Origin: a virus
IMG/VR virus record: IMGVR_UViG_3300028589_000016
Location: 1 to 43,010 of that record
Length of the DNA stretch: 43,010 nucleotides
Strand: one strand, 5' to 3'
This document shows, piece after piece, positions 20,906 through 28,402 of this stretch. Under the pieces are notes generated by a model that was given only the letters and a program-made list of their open reading frames with translations, made no database searches and had not been told where the DNA came from. Position numbers and translations under genes: made by a program. Within the stretch, counting starts at the first letter, position 1, and each line of letters begins with the position of its first letter.

Positions 20906-21770
20906 GGAAGCGCTGGCTGCTACGACTGCCCGCGCGGTGCTGGGGGAGTGGGCAAAGGTTCGCCCCGAGCATGTTGCCCGAGATTGGGCACGGTTGCTTC
21001 CCGCTGTGACTGCAATGGTCCAGCGGGGGCAACTGCATGCCGCACAAGGCTCGCACACGTTCATGCGTGAGTTGCTGGGTGCGGAGGCTGTAGCGGGTGG
21101 TCAGATCGTCCCTGAGCGGTTCGCCGCGCAGACGCCGGACGGTCGGGATGCGATGAAGCTACTGGCGCAGGCTGCCCCCCGCTCGATCTCTGCGCAACGC
21201 AGAGGTATGGGCGCACGGTCGGCGCTGGCGCGTGGTGCTGCGTTTCTGGACATGGTTGTCCGTACGGTTGTGGCTGATACGGGCAGGCAGGCTGATCAGG
21301 CTGCGATGGTGGGAAACCGTAATGTGCGCGCCTACGTGCGCGTGGTGGAACTTCCCGCGTGTTCGCGCTGCATCATCCTTGCTGGCCGTGAGTACGGCGT
21401 CTCTAGCGGCTTTCTGCGGCATCCTCGCTGTGACTGCACGATGGAGCCGGTAACCCGTAAGAACCGACCTACCCCGCCTGATGCGCAGGACATTTTTGAT
21501 GCGATGAGTCCGGCGCAGAGGCGCAAGGTGTTTGGCGACGCTGGCCGTAAGGCGATTGAGGACGGCGCGAACATTTCCAGCGTGGTGAACGCACGCAAGT
21601 CCATGGCGCAGGTTGAGATGTTCGGCCGCACGGTGCAGGCAACCTACGTCGGTACCGGCTCGCGCAAGAAAAAGCGCCCTCCCCGGCTGATGCCTGAAGA
21701 GATTTACAAGCAAGCGGAGTCACGCGAGCACGCGATACGACTGCTCTACAAAAACGGCTACCTCCGCTGA
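20865..21770 (+). CDS. MuF-like minor capsid protein
   Basis: 301 residues. The helical N-terminal half (MAISRLARRHQESREAL...) is followed by AYVRVVELPACSRCIILAGREYG and RHPRCDCTMEPV, a CxxC and CxC cluster characteristic of MuF-type head proteins. Such proteins are carried in the capsid and may help with DNA ejection or assembly. No maturation protease motif is visible. I preferred the ATG at 20865 (GGAG upstream) to GTG 20844. The operator at 21778 follows. Confidence 0.85.
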   Translation: MAISRLARRHQESREALAATTARAVLGEWAKVRPEHVARDWARLLPAVTAMVQRGQLHAAQGSHTFMRELLGAEAVAGGQIVPERFAAQTPDGRDAMKLLAQAAPRSISAQRRGMGARSALARGAAFLDMVVRTVVADTGRQADQAAMVGNRNVRAYVRVVELPACSRCIILAGREYGVSSGFLRHPRCDCTMEPVTRKNRPTPPDAQDIFDAMSPAQRRKVFGDAGRKAIEDGANISSVVNARKSMAQVEMFGRTVQATYVGTGSRKKKRPPRLMPEEIYKQAESREHAIRLLYKNGYLR

Positions 21771-21777
21771 CCCCACC

Positions 21778-21791
21778 TACGAATTTTCGTA
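21778..21791. promoter_or_regulatory. Operator palindrome within the late operon
   Basis: TACGAATTTTCGTA with CAC and GTG flanks, between the MuF-like and scaffold genes. No promoter boxes are seen at the usual spacing, so a roadblock role is more likely. Confidence 0.7.
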
Positions 21792-21836
21792 CGTGCGCGC
21801 AAGGCGCACCACTTGGCCCCGCAATGGAGTTGACGC

Positions 21837-22490
21837 ATGCCTGAAAACGAGACCGCCCCCGCGACTGAGACTGTCACCGACGAGACTGCCAGCGAGGAGA
21901 CGGCGCAGGGCGCTGATACCGCTGGCGAGGGTGACCCGAACCCGGACGGTGCTGAGGCGCTGGGCGACGCCGGTAAGAAGGCGCTTGACTCGATGAAGGG
22001 CAAGTGGAGGGATGAGCGGGACAAGCGTCGCGCGCTGGAAGAGAGGCTAGCGGCGCTGGAGACTGCCCCTAAGGGCAGCGACACTGACCAGCCTGACGCC
22101 AAGACGATCAAGGCGCAGGCCACGCGCGAGGCGAACGCTAAGGCGAACGCGCGCATTCTCCGATCGGAGATCAAGGCTGCGGCTGCGGGGAAGCTAACTG
22201 ACCCTGCTGACGCTCTGGCCTTTCTCGACGTTTCGAAGTTCGAGATTGACGAGAATGGTGACGTGGACGCTGACGAGATCAGCGACGCGATTGAGGAACT
22301 ACTGACTAGGAAGCCACACCTTGCCGCAACGGCACGGCCACGCTTCCAGGGCACTGGCGACGGTGGCGCAGCGCGCAAGGCGACTGGCCCAACTCAGTTG
22401 ACCCGTGAGGAACTTTCCAAGATGTCCCCTGAGGCGATCGTTAAGGCGAAGCGCGAGGGCCGTCTGAAGAACCTCCTATCTGGCAACTAA
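21837..22490 (+). CDS. Capsid scaffolding protein
   Basis: 217 residues. A very acidic N-terminus rich in Thr, Ala and Glu is followed by a long helical segment (KWRDERDKRRALEERLAALE) and a basic C-terminal end (REELSKMSPEAIVKAKREGRLKNLL), the usual pattern of scaffolds, whose C-terminus binds the coat protein. It lies directly before the major capsid gene. ATG at 21837 with GGAG upstream. Confidence 0.87.
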   Translation: MPENETAPATETVTDETASEETAQGADTAGEGDPNPDGAEALGDAGKKALDSMKGKWRDERDKRRALEERLAALETAPKGSDTDQPDAKTIKAQATREANAKANARILRSEIKAAAAGKLTDPADALAFLDVSKFEIDENGDVDADEISDAIEELLTRKPHLAATARPRFQGTGDGGAARKATGPTQLTREELSKMSPEAIVKAKREGRLKNLLSGN

Positions 22491-22546
22491 GCCACTCACC
22501 TTGCCGGACGCATCCGCGCCGGTAACACAACTCCCTAAGAGGAAAC

Positions 22547-23368
22547 ATGGCTGTCACTTCTTTCATTCCGGAGATCTGGAATGCCCAGCTACTGACGGAT
22601 TTCCGTGAGCAGGCTATTGCGGCTGCGCTCACTAACCGTGAGTATGAGGGCAACGCGTCTGCGGGTAACGTCGTCAAGATCAACTCTGCGACTGCCGTTG
22701 CCGTTGCTGACTACAAGGCTGCGGGTCGGACTACTTCCGCCAGCGCTGTCAGCACCACGTCTCAGGATCTGCTCATCGATCAGGAGAAGTCGTTTGACTT
22801 CTACGTGGACGATATCGATAAGGCGCAGGCTGCTGGTTCGATGGACGCGTTCACCCGTTCCGCTGGTGAGGGTCTAGCGGAGGACGCTGATAAGTTCATC
22901 CTGTCCACCGCCATCGCGGCTGCGGGCAGCGTCATCCCGTCCGCCAACCTGACCCCGGTTACTGCCTTCAACGTGCTGCGCGACATGCGTAAGGCGCTGA
23001 ACAAGGCTAAGGTCCCGGCCGGTCAGCGAGTGGTCATCCTCAACGCTGAGTTTGAGGCGCTGCTACTGGAAGCGGACGCCAAGCTGACCAGCGTTGACCA
23101 GAGCGGTTCGCCTGCGGGTCTGCGCGAGGCGTCGCTAGGTCGACTGCTCGGGTTCGACATCTACACCAGTGAGAATCTGCCGACCGTGGATGCTCCGCAG
23201 GCGCTCGCGTTCTACCGCCCGTCGGTGGCGTACGTGTCGCAGGTCGAGAAGACTGAGGCGCTCCGCGCTCAGGATAAGTTCGCTGACCGGCTGCGTGGTC
23301 TGCACGTCTACGGCGCGAAGGTCATCCGCCCGCAGGGTGTCGCTGTCTTCACCGACTCGACTGCCTGA
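22547..23368 (+). CDS. Major capsid protein
   Basis: 273 residues of the HK97 fold, nearer to the P22 coat/actinophage group. MAVTSFIPEIWNAQLLTDF, NREYEGNASAGNVVKIN and SFDFYVDDIDKAQA at the N-terminus, and the C-terminal GRLLGFDIYTSENLP and HVYGAKVIRPQGVAVF, are characteristic. AAGAGGAAAC precedes the ATG. No protease or cleavage site is obvious, which agrees with a separate scaffold. It is followed by an operator hairpin. Confidence 0.93.
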   Translation: MAVTSFIPEIWNAQLLTDFREQAIAAALTNREYEGNASAGNVVKINSATAVAVADYKAAGRTTSASAVSTTSQDLLIDQEKSFDFYVDDIDKAQAAGSMDAFTRSAGEGLAEDADKFILSTAIAAAGSVIPSANLTPVTAFNVLRDMRKALNKAKVPAGQRVVILNAEFEALLLEADAKLTSVDQSGSPAGLREASLGRLLGFDIYTSENLPTVDAPQALAFYRPSVAYVSQVEKTEALRAQDKFADRLRGLHVYGAKVIRPQGVAVFTDSTA

Positions 23369-23380
23369 CGCTCCTGAGTT

Positions 23381-23412
23381 GGGGTCACTTACGAAAGTTC
23401 GTAGGTGACCCC
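23381..23412 (+). terminator. Operator palindrome in a terminator-like hairpin after the capsid gene
   Basis: TACGAAAGTTCGTA (23390-23403) nested in GGGGTCAC and GTGACCCC, a stem that is perfect except for one pair, with a further GTTGG/CCAAC type pairing outside. There is no T run. Confidence 0.7.
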
Positions 23413-23443
23413 CGCTCCCCAACTGAATAGGGGGTTTAACCGT

Positions 23444-23611
23444 ATGGCTTTCGTCATCGGTCCTAACGGCGTGCGCAACTACATGCCGGATGACGTGGCT
23501 TCAAGTCTGGTGGGCAATGGTGAGCGTGGTTACAGCTACGCCGACCCGGAGCCTAAGCCAGCGTCTAAGCCTGCACCTAAGCGGACTACGCGCCGCACAA
23601 CTGCGAAGTGA
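23444..23611 (+). CDS. Small basic virion-region protein, 55 aa
   Basis: ATG at 23444 with AGGGGG upstream; longer readings would include the operator hairpin. The product begins MAFVIGPNGVRNYMPDDV and ends with a Pro/Lys/Ala-rich basic tail (KPASKPAPKRTTRRTT). Small proteins of this kind often follow the capsid gene in actinophages, but their role is not established. It might bind DNA or the capsid through its tail. Confidence 0.65.
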   Translation: MAFVIGPNGVRNYMPDDVASSLVGNGERGYSYADPEPKPASKPAPKRTTRRTTAK

Positions 23612-23622
23612 GGTAACGCCCC

Positions 23623-24195
23623 ATGGCTCTTACTCCGCTGGCGACTGTCGCTGATCTTGAAGCCAGGGGCGTGACCGTTGCGGCTGGTGAGCTAGCCGCA
23701 GTGACTGTCTATCTAGACGTGGCTTCAACGCTGGTGCGTGACGCTGCTGGCTCGCCTGTCAGCCAGACCGAGTCGACCGTGAAGGTTGAGGGTCGGGGCA
23801 CTGACCGGCTGCCACTCCCCGGAGCGCCTGTAACGGCTGTCTCAGCCACTCTGGCGGACGGGGTGGTACTCGGGGACTGCAAGCTACTGAACGGCGCTCT
23901 GTGGCGCGCTGAAGGCTTCGCAGAGGGTACGGAGTACACCGTCACCTACACGCATGGACTAGCTGAGGTTCCTGCCGACATTGTTGACATGGTGTGTCGA
24001 CTGGCTGGCCAGGAACTGATGTCACTGCGTAGTGGTGAAACTGCCTCGCGGCCGGTGAAGACAGAACGCATCGGGGACTACTCAGTCGGGTATGACACTG
24101 AGGTCGAGTCGGGCACGATGGTTCTTACCGACTTTCAGCGCTCGCGGCTGGCTGCGCGGTTCGGCAATGGTGCGGGAACGGTGCGTGCCCGATGA
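23623..24195 (+). CDS. Head-tail adaptor (connector) protein
   Basis: 190 residues. MALTPLATVADLEARGV and the middle TAVSATLADGVVLGD, followed by VTYTHGLAEVPADIVDMVCRLAGQEL and a C-terminal SVGYDTEVESGTMVLTDFQRSRLAARF, match the gp6/gp15-type adaptor proteins that attach below the portal. Order in the operon supports this. The stop overlaps the next ATG. Confidence 0.82.
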   Translation: MALTPLATVADLEARGVTVAAGELAAVTVYLDVASTLVRDAAGSPVSQTESTVKVEGRGTDRLPLPGAPVTAVSATLADGVVLGDCKLLNGALWRAEGFAEGTEYTVTYTHGLAEVPADIVDMVCRLAGQELMSLRSGETASRPVKTERIGDYSVGYDTEVESGTMVLTDFQRSRLAARFGNGAGTVRAR

Positions 24196-24524
24196 GCCGA
24201 CTGGCCCGACTCCTGAACGCTTCCGCTGAGGTTTGGCGACAGTCGCGCACCAGTGATGGCATGGGTGGTTGGGTGGTCGAGTGGGCGAGGGTGGCCACTG
24301 TCCGCGCCCGTTTCTCGCAGCCATCGGCCACCGAACGTGTGGTTGCCGCTCAGAACGGCGCAGACCTGTCGCACGTCGTGTACCTGCTGTCGACCGCTGG
24401 CGTTCAGCGAGGCGACGAACTACGGCGCGGAACGGACGTGTTCACCGTTGCGGCCACCTACGAGCCGAGCGAGCCGAACACCTACCTGCGCGCGGACTGC
24501 AAGCTGCGTCAGTCGGGGGCGTGA
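24192..24524 (+). CDS. Head closure (stopper) protein
   Basis: 110 residues. RLLNASAEVWRQSRTSDGMGG, then VRARFSQPSATERVVAAQ and RRGTDVFTVAATYEPSE, a beta-rich small protein like SPP1 gp16 stoppers. It seals the head after packaging. It overlaps the genes on both sides by ATGA/TGATG. Confidence 0.8.
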   Translation: MSRLARLLNASAEVWRQSRTSDGMGGWVVEWARVATVRARFSQPSATERVVAAQNGADLSHVVYLLSTAGVQRGDELRRGTDVFTVAATYEPSEPNTYLRADCKLRQSGA

Positions 24525-24892
24525 TGGCATCTGGAATGCGTGGCCTGCGTACTGCGCTGGCACGAATACGGCTACTGCCTCAGCGTGCGAACGAAGCACG
24601 GGCGGAAGCGCTACGCGAGTGGGCATCCTCGCTGGAAAAGACAGCGAAGGATCTTGCCCCTAAGCGGACTGGCGCGCTGGCCAACTCGATTGAGGCGCGC
24701 ATCAATACGGGGTCCGGTAAGGCGTGGGTCCAGATTGCCCCCGGTAAGACACGCGAATACGCGTACTACGTCGAGAAAGGCACGTCCAAAATGGACGATC
24801 AGCCGTTTCTCGGTCCCGCCTCGCAGATTCACAGACGTACCGGCGAGCGTGCTTTGCAGCGCGTAGCGCCCCGATTCTTCGGTAGGTGGTGA
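24524..24892 (+). CDS. HK97 gp10-like neck/tail-connector protein
   Basis: 122 residues from the ATG in TGATG. RANEARAEALREWASSLEKTAK, LAPKRTGALANSIEARI, YAYYVEKGTSKM and PFLGPASQ are the conserved pieces of the gp10 family that joins tail to head. The order stopper, gp10-like, terminator is as expected. Confidence 0.87.
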   Translation: MASGMRGLRTALARIRLLPQRANEARAEALREWASSLEKTAKDLAPKRTGALANSIEARINTGSGKAWVQIAPGKTREYAYYVEKGTSKMDDQPFLGPASQIHRRTGERALQRVAPRFFGRW

Positions 24893-25296
24893 CCCTGGCA
24901 ACCGCACTAGCACCACTACAGACAAGCGTGTTTACCGCGCTGAACGGCGCTGCCTCGCTGTCGGGCAGGGTGTTTGACAAGGTTCCGGAGCCTGCCCCGT
25001 ACCCGTTCGTTTCGCTGGGTGCGATCAGCGAACTTCCCGACGACTCGCATGATGCGCAGGGGCTCAACTCGACGGTGACCGTTCACGTTTGGTCCAAGGC
25101 TGCGAGCAAGGCTGAGGCTTACGCCCTCTTCGCTGCGGTAGACGCTGCCCTTGATCGGGTGGCGCTGGTCGTGTCTGGGTTCGTGGACGTTCAGATCAAG
25201 CACACGCAGCACCAAGTCATTCCGGACCCGGACCCGGACGTGACGCACATTAACGCGCAGTATCGCGTACACATGACAAAGGAGAATTCCGAATGA
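24889..25296 (+). CDS. Tail terminator (completion) protein
   Basis: 135 residues from the GTG that overlaps the previous stop. PLQTSVFTALNGAASLSGRVFD, PYPFVSLGAIS, VTVHVWSKAASKAEAY and a final QYRVHMTKE match the DUF3168/gpU-like tail terminators that cap the tail tube. It overlaps the tail tube gene. Confidence 0.83.
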   Translation: MTLATALAPLQTSVFTALNGAASLSGRVFDKVPEPAPYPFVSLGAISELPDDSHDAQGLNSTVTVHVWSKAASKAEAYALFAAVDAALDRVALVVSGFVDVQIKHTQHQVIPDPDPDVTHINAQYRVHMTKENSE

Positions 25297-25715
25297 GCGG
25301 ACTAGACGCATTCGGTATCGAACTTCAGCGAGGCGACGGGGTCACGCCGACTGAGGTCTTTACCGCCATCGGCAAGGTGACGAACGTTTCCGGCCCGGAG
25401 ATTGAGCGCGAGACGTACGACGTTACCGCGCATGACTCGGTTGATGGGTGGCGCGAGTTCATCGGTGGACTGAAGGATGCTGGCGAAGTGTCCATTGAGG
25501 TCAACTATGACCCGCGCGTTCATGACGATCTGATCGCCGATTTTGAGGACACTGCCCCTCGCAGCTACAAGCTAGTTTTCCCCGGCGGGCTAGGGGAGTG
25601 GGGCCTAAAGCTAATCCTCACTGGCTTCAGCCAGGAAGCGCCCGTTGATGACAAGCTGAGCGCTGAACTGACCTTCAAGGTTTCCGGCAAGCCTTCCATC
25701 ACCGCAGGAGTGTAA
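25293..25715 (+). CDS. Major tail tube protein
   Basis: 140 residues. MSGLDAFGIELQRGDG, VSGPEIERETYDVTAHDS, GWREFIGGLKDAGEVSIEVNYDP and ELTFKVSGKPSITAGV match siphophage major tail proteins of the TP901/Streptomyces type. It polymerises around the tape measure. AAAGGAG precedes the ATG. Confidence 0.9.
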   Translation: MSGLDAFGIELQRGDGVTPTEVFTAIGKVTNVSGPEIERETYDVTAHDSVDGWREFIGGLKDAGEVSIEVNYDPRVHDDLIADFEDTAPRSYKLVFPGGLGEWGLKLILTGFSQEAPVDDKLSAELTFKVSGKPSITAGV

Positions 25716-25721
25716 TCACCC

Positions 25722-26090
25722 ATGACGTACCTATCCGCTGAGCAGATCCTAGGCGCTGACGATCTACTGCGAGAGCCGGTAGCGGTTCCCGAGTGGGGAG
25801 GCACCGTCATGGTTCAGGGCATGAACGGCACCGATCGCGACCGTTTCGAAGCGCAGATGCTCAATGAGCAGATGAACGGCGTAGCGAAGGATAAGGCGCT
25901 GGCGAACTACCGTGCTCGCCTCGCGGCTGCCTGTCTGGTGTCTGAGGACGGTAAGCGTCTGTTCCGCTCTGACGCTGAGGTCAAGCGCCTTGGCGAAAAG
26001 AGCGCGCAGGCGCTGAACCGTGTTGTTGAAGTTGCCTCGCGGCTGTCGGGCCTCACGTCGGAAGACGTTGAGGAACTAGTGGGAAACTAA
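25722..26090 (+). CDS. Tail assembly chaperone, short (G-type) product
   Basis: 122 residues from the ATG at 25722, six bases after the tail tube stop. It contains VAVPEWGGTVMVQGMNGTDRDRF and a helical C-terminus LTSEDVEELVGN. It is in the position of lambda gpG. The last codons GTG GGA AAC TAA carry the slippery heptamer GGGAAAC immediately before the stop, so a fraction of ribosomes would continue in the -1 frame. Confidence 0.9.
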   Translation: MTYLSAEQILGADDLLREPVAVPEWGGTVMVQGMNGTDRDRFEAQMLNEQMNGVAKDKALANYRARLAAACLVSEDGKRLFRSDAEVKRLGEKSAQALNRVVEVASRLSGLTSEDVEELVGN

Positions 26091-26422
26091 CGGCCCGCCC
26101 GGAGCGGCAGTTCTATTTCCGGCTCGCTGGTTTCCTTGGTATGCCTGTGGCCGAGTTGCTCGCCCGTACGTCGTCACGCGAACTTTCGGAGTGGCTGGCG
26201 TATGAGCGAGTAACCGGCCCGCTTGATATCCGGCTACGTACGGAGATCTCTGCGGGCATCATCGCTGCGACTGTCGCCAACTCGAACGGCGCAAAACGCA
26301 GAGCGAAACCGTCCGACTTTCTGCCTACGTGGTTCAAGCGTAAGAAGACTGTCCGCGAAATGTGGCAGGAAGTTGTCCGGGCTAACACTGCTCTGGGCGG
26401 ATCGTATAAGCGGGCCGAGTAG
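25722..26422 (+). CDS. Tail assembly chaperone, frameshifted (G-T type) product
   Basis: Reading 25722-26087 and then, after a -1 slip, from 26087 gives about 233 residues. The added part begins LTARPERQFYFRLAGFLGMP and includes AELLARTSSRELSEWLAYER, a well-known signature of siphophage T-type extensions, and a basic end (FLPTWFKRKKT). No independent ribosome binding site supports a separate gene for the second frame. Both products help wrap the tape measure, whose gene follows. Confidence 0.9.
26081..26087 (+). promoter_or_regulatory. Programmed -1 frameshift site
   Basis: G GGA AAC, an X XXY YYZ heptamer, directly ahead of the TAA stop at 26088-26090. The -1 frame is open from 26072 through to 26422. 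Confidence 0.88.
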
Positions 26423-26427
26423 GCACC

Positions 26428-26441
26428 TACGAATTTTCGTA
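26428..26441. promoter_or_regulatory. Operator palindrome ahead of the tape measure gene
   Basis: TACGAATTTTCGTA six bases after the chaperone stop and 23 bases before the tape measure ATG. No -35 box at the 6-nt spacing is seen. Confidence 0.7.
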
Positions 26442-26464
26442 CCTGAATTAGAAAGGGGGTGCCT

Positions 26465-28387
26465 ATGGCCACGCTCGCATCACTAACCGTTGACCTAGGA
26501 ATTGATACCGGCCCGGTAGTCGCTGGGGCGCGGCGCGCGTCGGCTGCTATTCGCTCGATCGGTACCACTGTTGCGGGCATGACGCAGGATGCTGAAGGGA
26601 ACTGGACCGACCTTAACGGCACTGTCCGTTCCGCAGCACACGCGAACATGACCAATGCTCAGCGCATGCGGGATGCTCTGGGTGGCGTGGGCGAGGCACT
26701 GCGCGGTGTGGGCAGCATCGCGCGCTCTGGCATGGCGAGTGGTCTGCGCACCGCTGGCGCAGCCGGTACTAAGACACTCGGGGGACTGACCAAGTCCCTT
26801 GGGGTCATGTCGGTCGGCGCTGTCGGCGCGGCTGGTGCTATGGCTGCGGTCCCGCTGGCATTCGTGGGTCTGGGTGCCATGGTGCTGAAGGAAAACGCGA
26901 CGGTTGTGAGCGCGTTTAGTGGTCTGAAGGATCACGTCACGTCGACTATGCAGAGCCTCGCGCAGCCGATGGTGCAGCCGCTCGCGGATGCCGCTGGCCA
27001 GATGAAGGGCATTTTCGATGAGATAGCGCCGCAGATTGGGCAGGCATTCAAGGCTGCCGGACCGCTGATTGAACCGCTGGTCGGTGGTCTGGGTGAGCTA
27101 GTCAAGGGCGTCATGCCCGGACTGGTGTCCGTCATGGAAAAGGCGGGTCCGCTAGTTGAGGGTCTGGCCGATGCTTTCGCCGGTATCGGTGACGGTATCG
27201 GGGGATTCTTTGAGGGTCTGTCGTCTGGCATCGGTGAAGCGGGCCCCGTGCTTGCCTCGCTGGGCGGCGCGATAGGCGATATCCTGCCCGTTCTGGGTGA
27301 GCTAATGGGTCAGATGCTGCAAGTTGCGGGCCCTGTACTCAGCAAGCTACTCGACGGACTAGGCCCGATCATCGCGCAGCTAGGTGACGCGCTAGGGCCG
27401 GTGATTGAGGCTCTCGGGCCCATTCTCGGGGAACTAGTTGACGCGTTTCTGGCGCTAGTTGAGGCCGTTTCGCCGCTGCTACCGCCGATCATGGAACTAG
27501 TCGCAGCCGTTCTGCCCGCGCTTTCGCCGCTACTCGCTGCGATTGTGCCCATGTTTGAGGCGCTGGGCGAAGTGGTTCAGGCGCTGGTGCCCATTATCGA
27601 GTTTCTGACCCCCATCATTGCGGCGCTGGCGATGATCCTGGCTGATCAACTGGCCGGATTCATCAAGTCTGTTGTTGTGCCAGCGGTGAAGATGATTGCG
27701 GCACTGCTAAAGGGTGACTTTAGCGGGGCTATGGAGTACGCAAAGCAAGCCGTTTCGGGCGCTGCGCGGTTCCTGATGTCTATTTTCACCGAACTGCCGG
27801 GCAAGATTGGCGCTGCGCTGGCTCCGCTGGTCGGTAAGGTCTGGGGCGTCATCCGCGATGCCGGTAGCCGGATGCTTTCTGCGGCCCGTGAGGGCATCGC
27901 GAGCGTGGTTGCCAGGGTCCGTGAGCTACCGGGCAAGGCGCGTAACGCGCTCAGCGGTATCGGCAACGCGCTGAGGGCAGCCGGTATGAATCTGGTGAAG
28001 GGCTTCATCAACGGAATCACGTCAATGTTCGGTTCCGTTAAGTCCAAGCTGGGCGAACTTACGTCCATGCTGCCGGACTGGAAGGGCCCTGAGGCGCTCG
28101 ACCGGAAGATCCTGACCCCTAACGGTCGGATGGTCATCGGTGGTTTCATGCGCGGCATTGACAAGCAAGTCCCGTACCTGCGTAAGCAACTCGGGGGCGT
28201 GACTGCTGATCTGCCAGGAATGGCTATGGACGTGAGTCCAAAGGGTGTGGCTCGCGCTGCACTCACACAGCGTCAGGGACTCACATTCGATGTGACCGGC
28301 GCGGACGAAGATATGAAGCGGCTCATCCGGCGCATTGTGAAGAACGATGGTCGCGGGGATGTTCAGACCGCTTTCGGCGCACGATAG
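26465..28387 (+). CDS. Tail tape measure protein
   Basis: 640 residues from the ATG at 26465 (AAAGGGGG upstream). An N-terminal basic helical region is followed by glycine/alanine-rich hydrophobic segments (LGVMSVGAVGAAGAMAAVPLAF), long repetitive helices with LGEL, LGPI and VPMFEALGEVVQAL repeats, and a C-terminal ALTQRQGLTFDVTGADEDM. Its length would set a tail of modest size. It is the expected gene after the frameshifted chaperones. Confidence 0.93.
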   Translation: MATLASLTVDLGIDTGPVVAGARRASAAIRSIGTTVAGMTQDAEGNWTDLNGTVRSAAHANMTNAQRMRDALGGVGEALRGVGSIARSGMASGLRTAGAAGTKTLGGLTKSLGVMSVGAVGAAGAMAAVPLAFVGLGAMVLKENATVVSAFSGLKDHVTSTMQSLAQPMVQPLADAAGQMKGIFDEIAPQIGQAFKAAGPLIEPLVGGLGELVKGVMPGLVSVMEKAGPLVEGLADAFAGIGDGIGGFFEGLSSGIGEAGPVLASLGGAIGDILPVLGELMGQMLQVAGPVLSKLLDGLGPIIAQLGDALGPVIEALGPILGELVDAFLALVEAVSPLLPPIMELVAAVLPALSPLLAAIVPMFEALGEVVQALVPIIEFLTPIIAALAMILADQLAGFIKSVVVPAVKMIAALLKGDFSGAMEYAKQAVSGAARFLMSIFTELPGKIGAALAPLVGKVWGVIRDAGSRMLSAAREGIASVVARVRELPGKARNALSGIGNALRAAGMNLVKGFINGITSMFGSVKSKLGELTSMLPDWKGPEALDRKILTPNGRMVIGGFMRGIDKQVPYLRKQLGGVTADLPGMAMDVSPKGVARAALTQRQGLTFDVTGADEDMKRLIRRIVKNDGRGDVQTAFGAR

Positions 28388-28402
28388 AGACAGGGGTCAG
28401 CA

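Noticed and set aside
26141-26422. Separate gene starting at ATG 26141
   Set aside because: The frame is open back to the slippery site, the conserved LTARPERQFYFRLAGF stretch lies upstream of that ATG, and there is no ribosome binding site; it is the frameshift extension.
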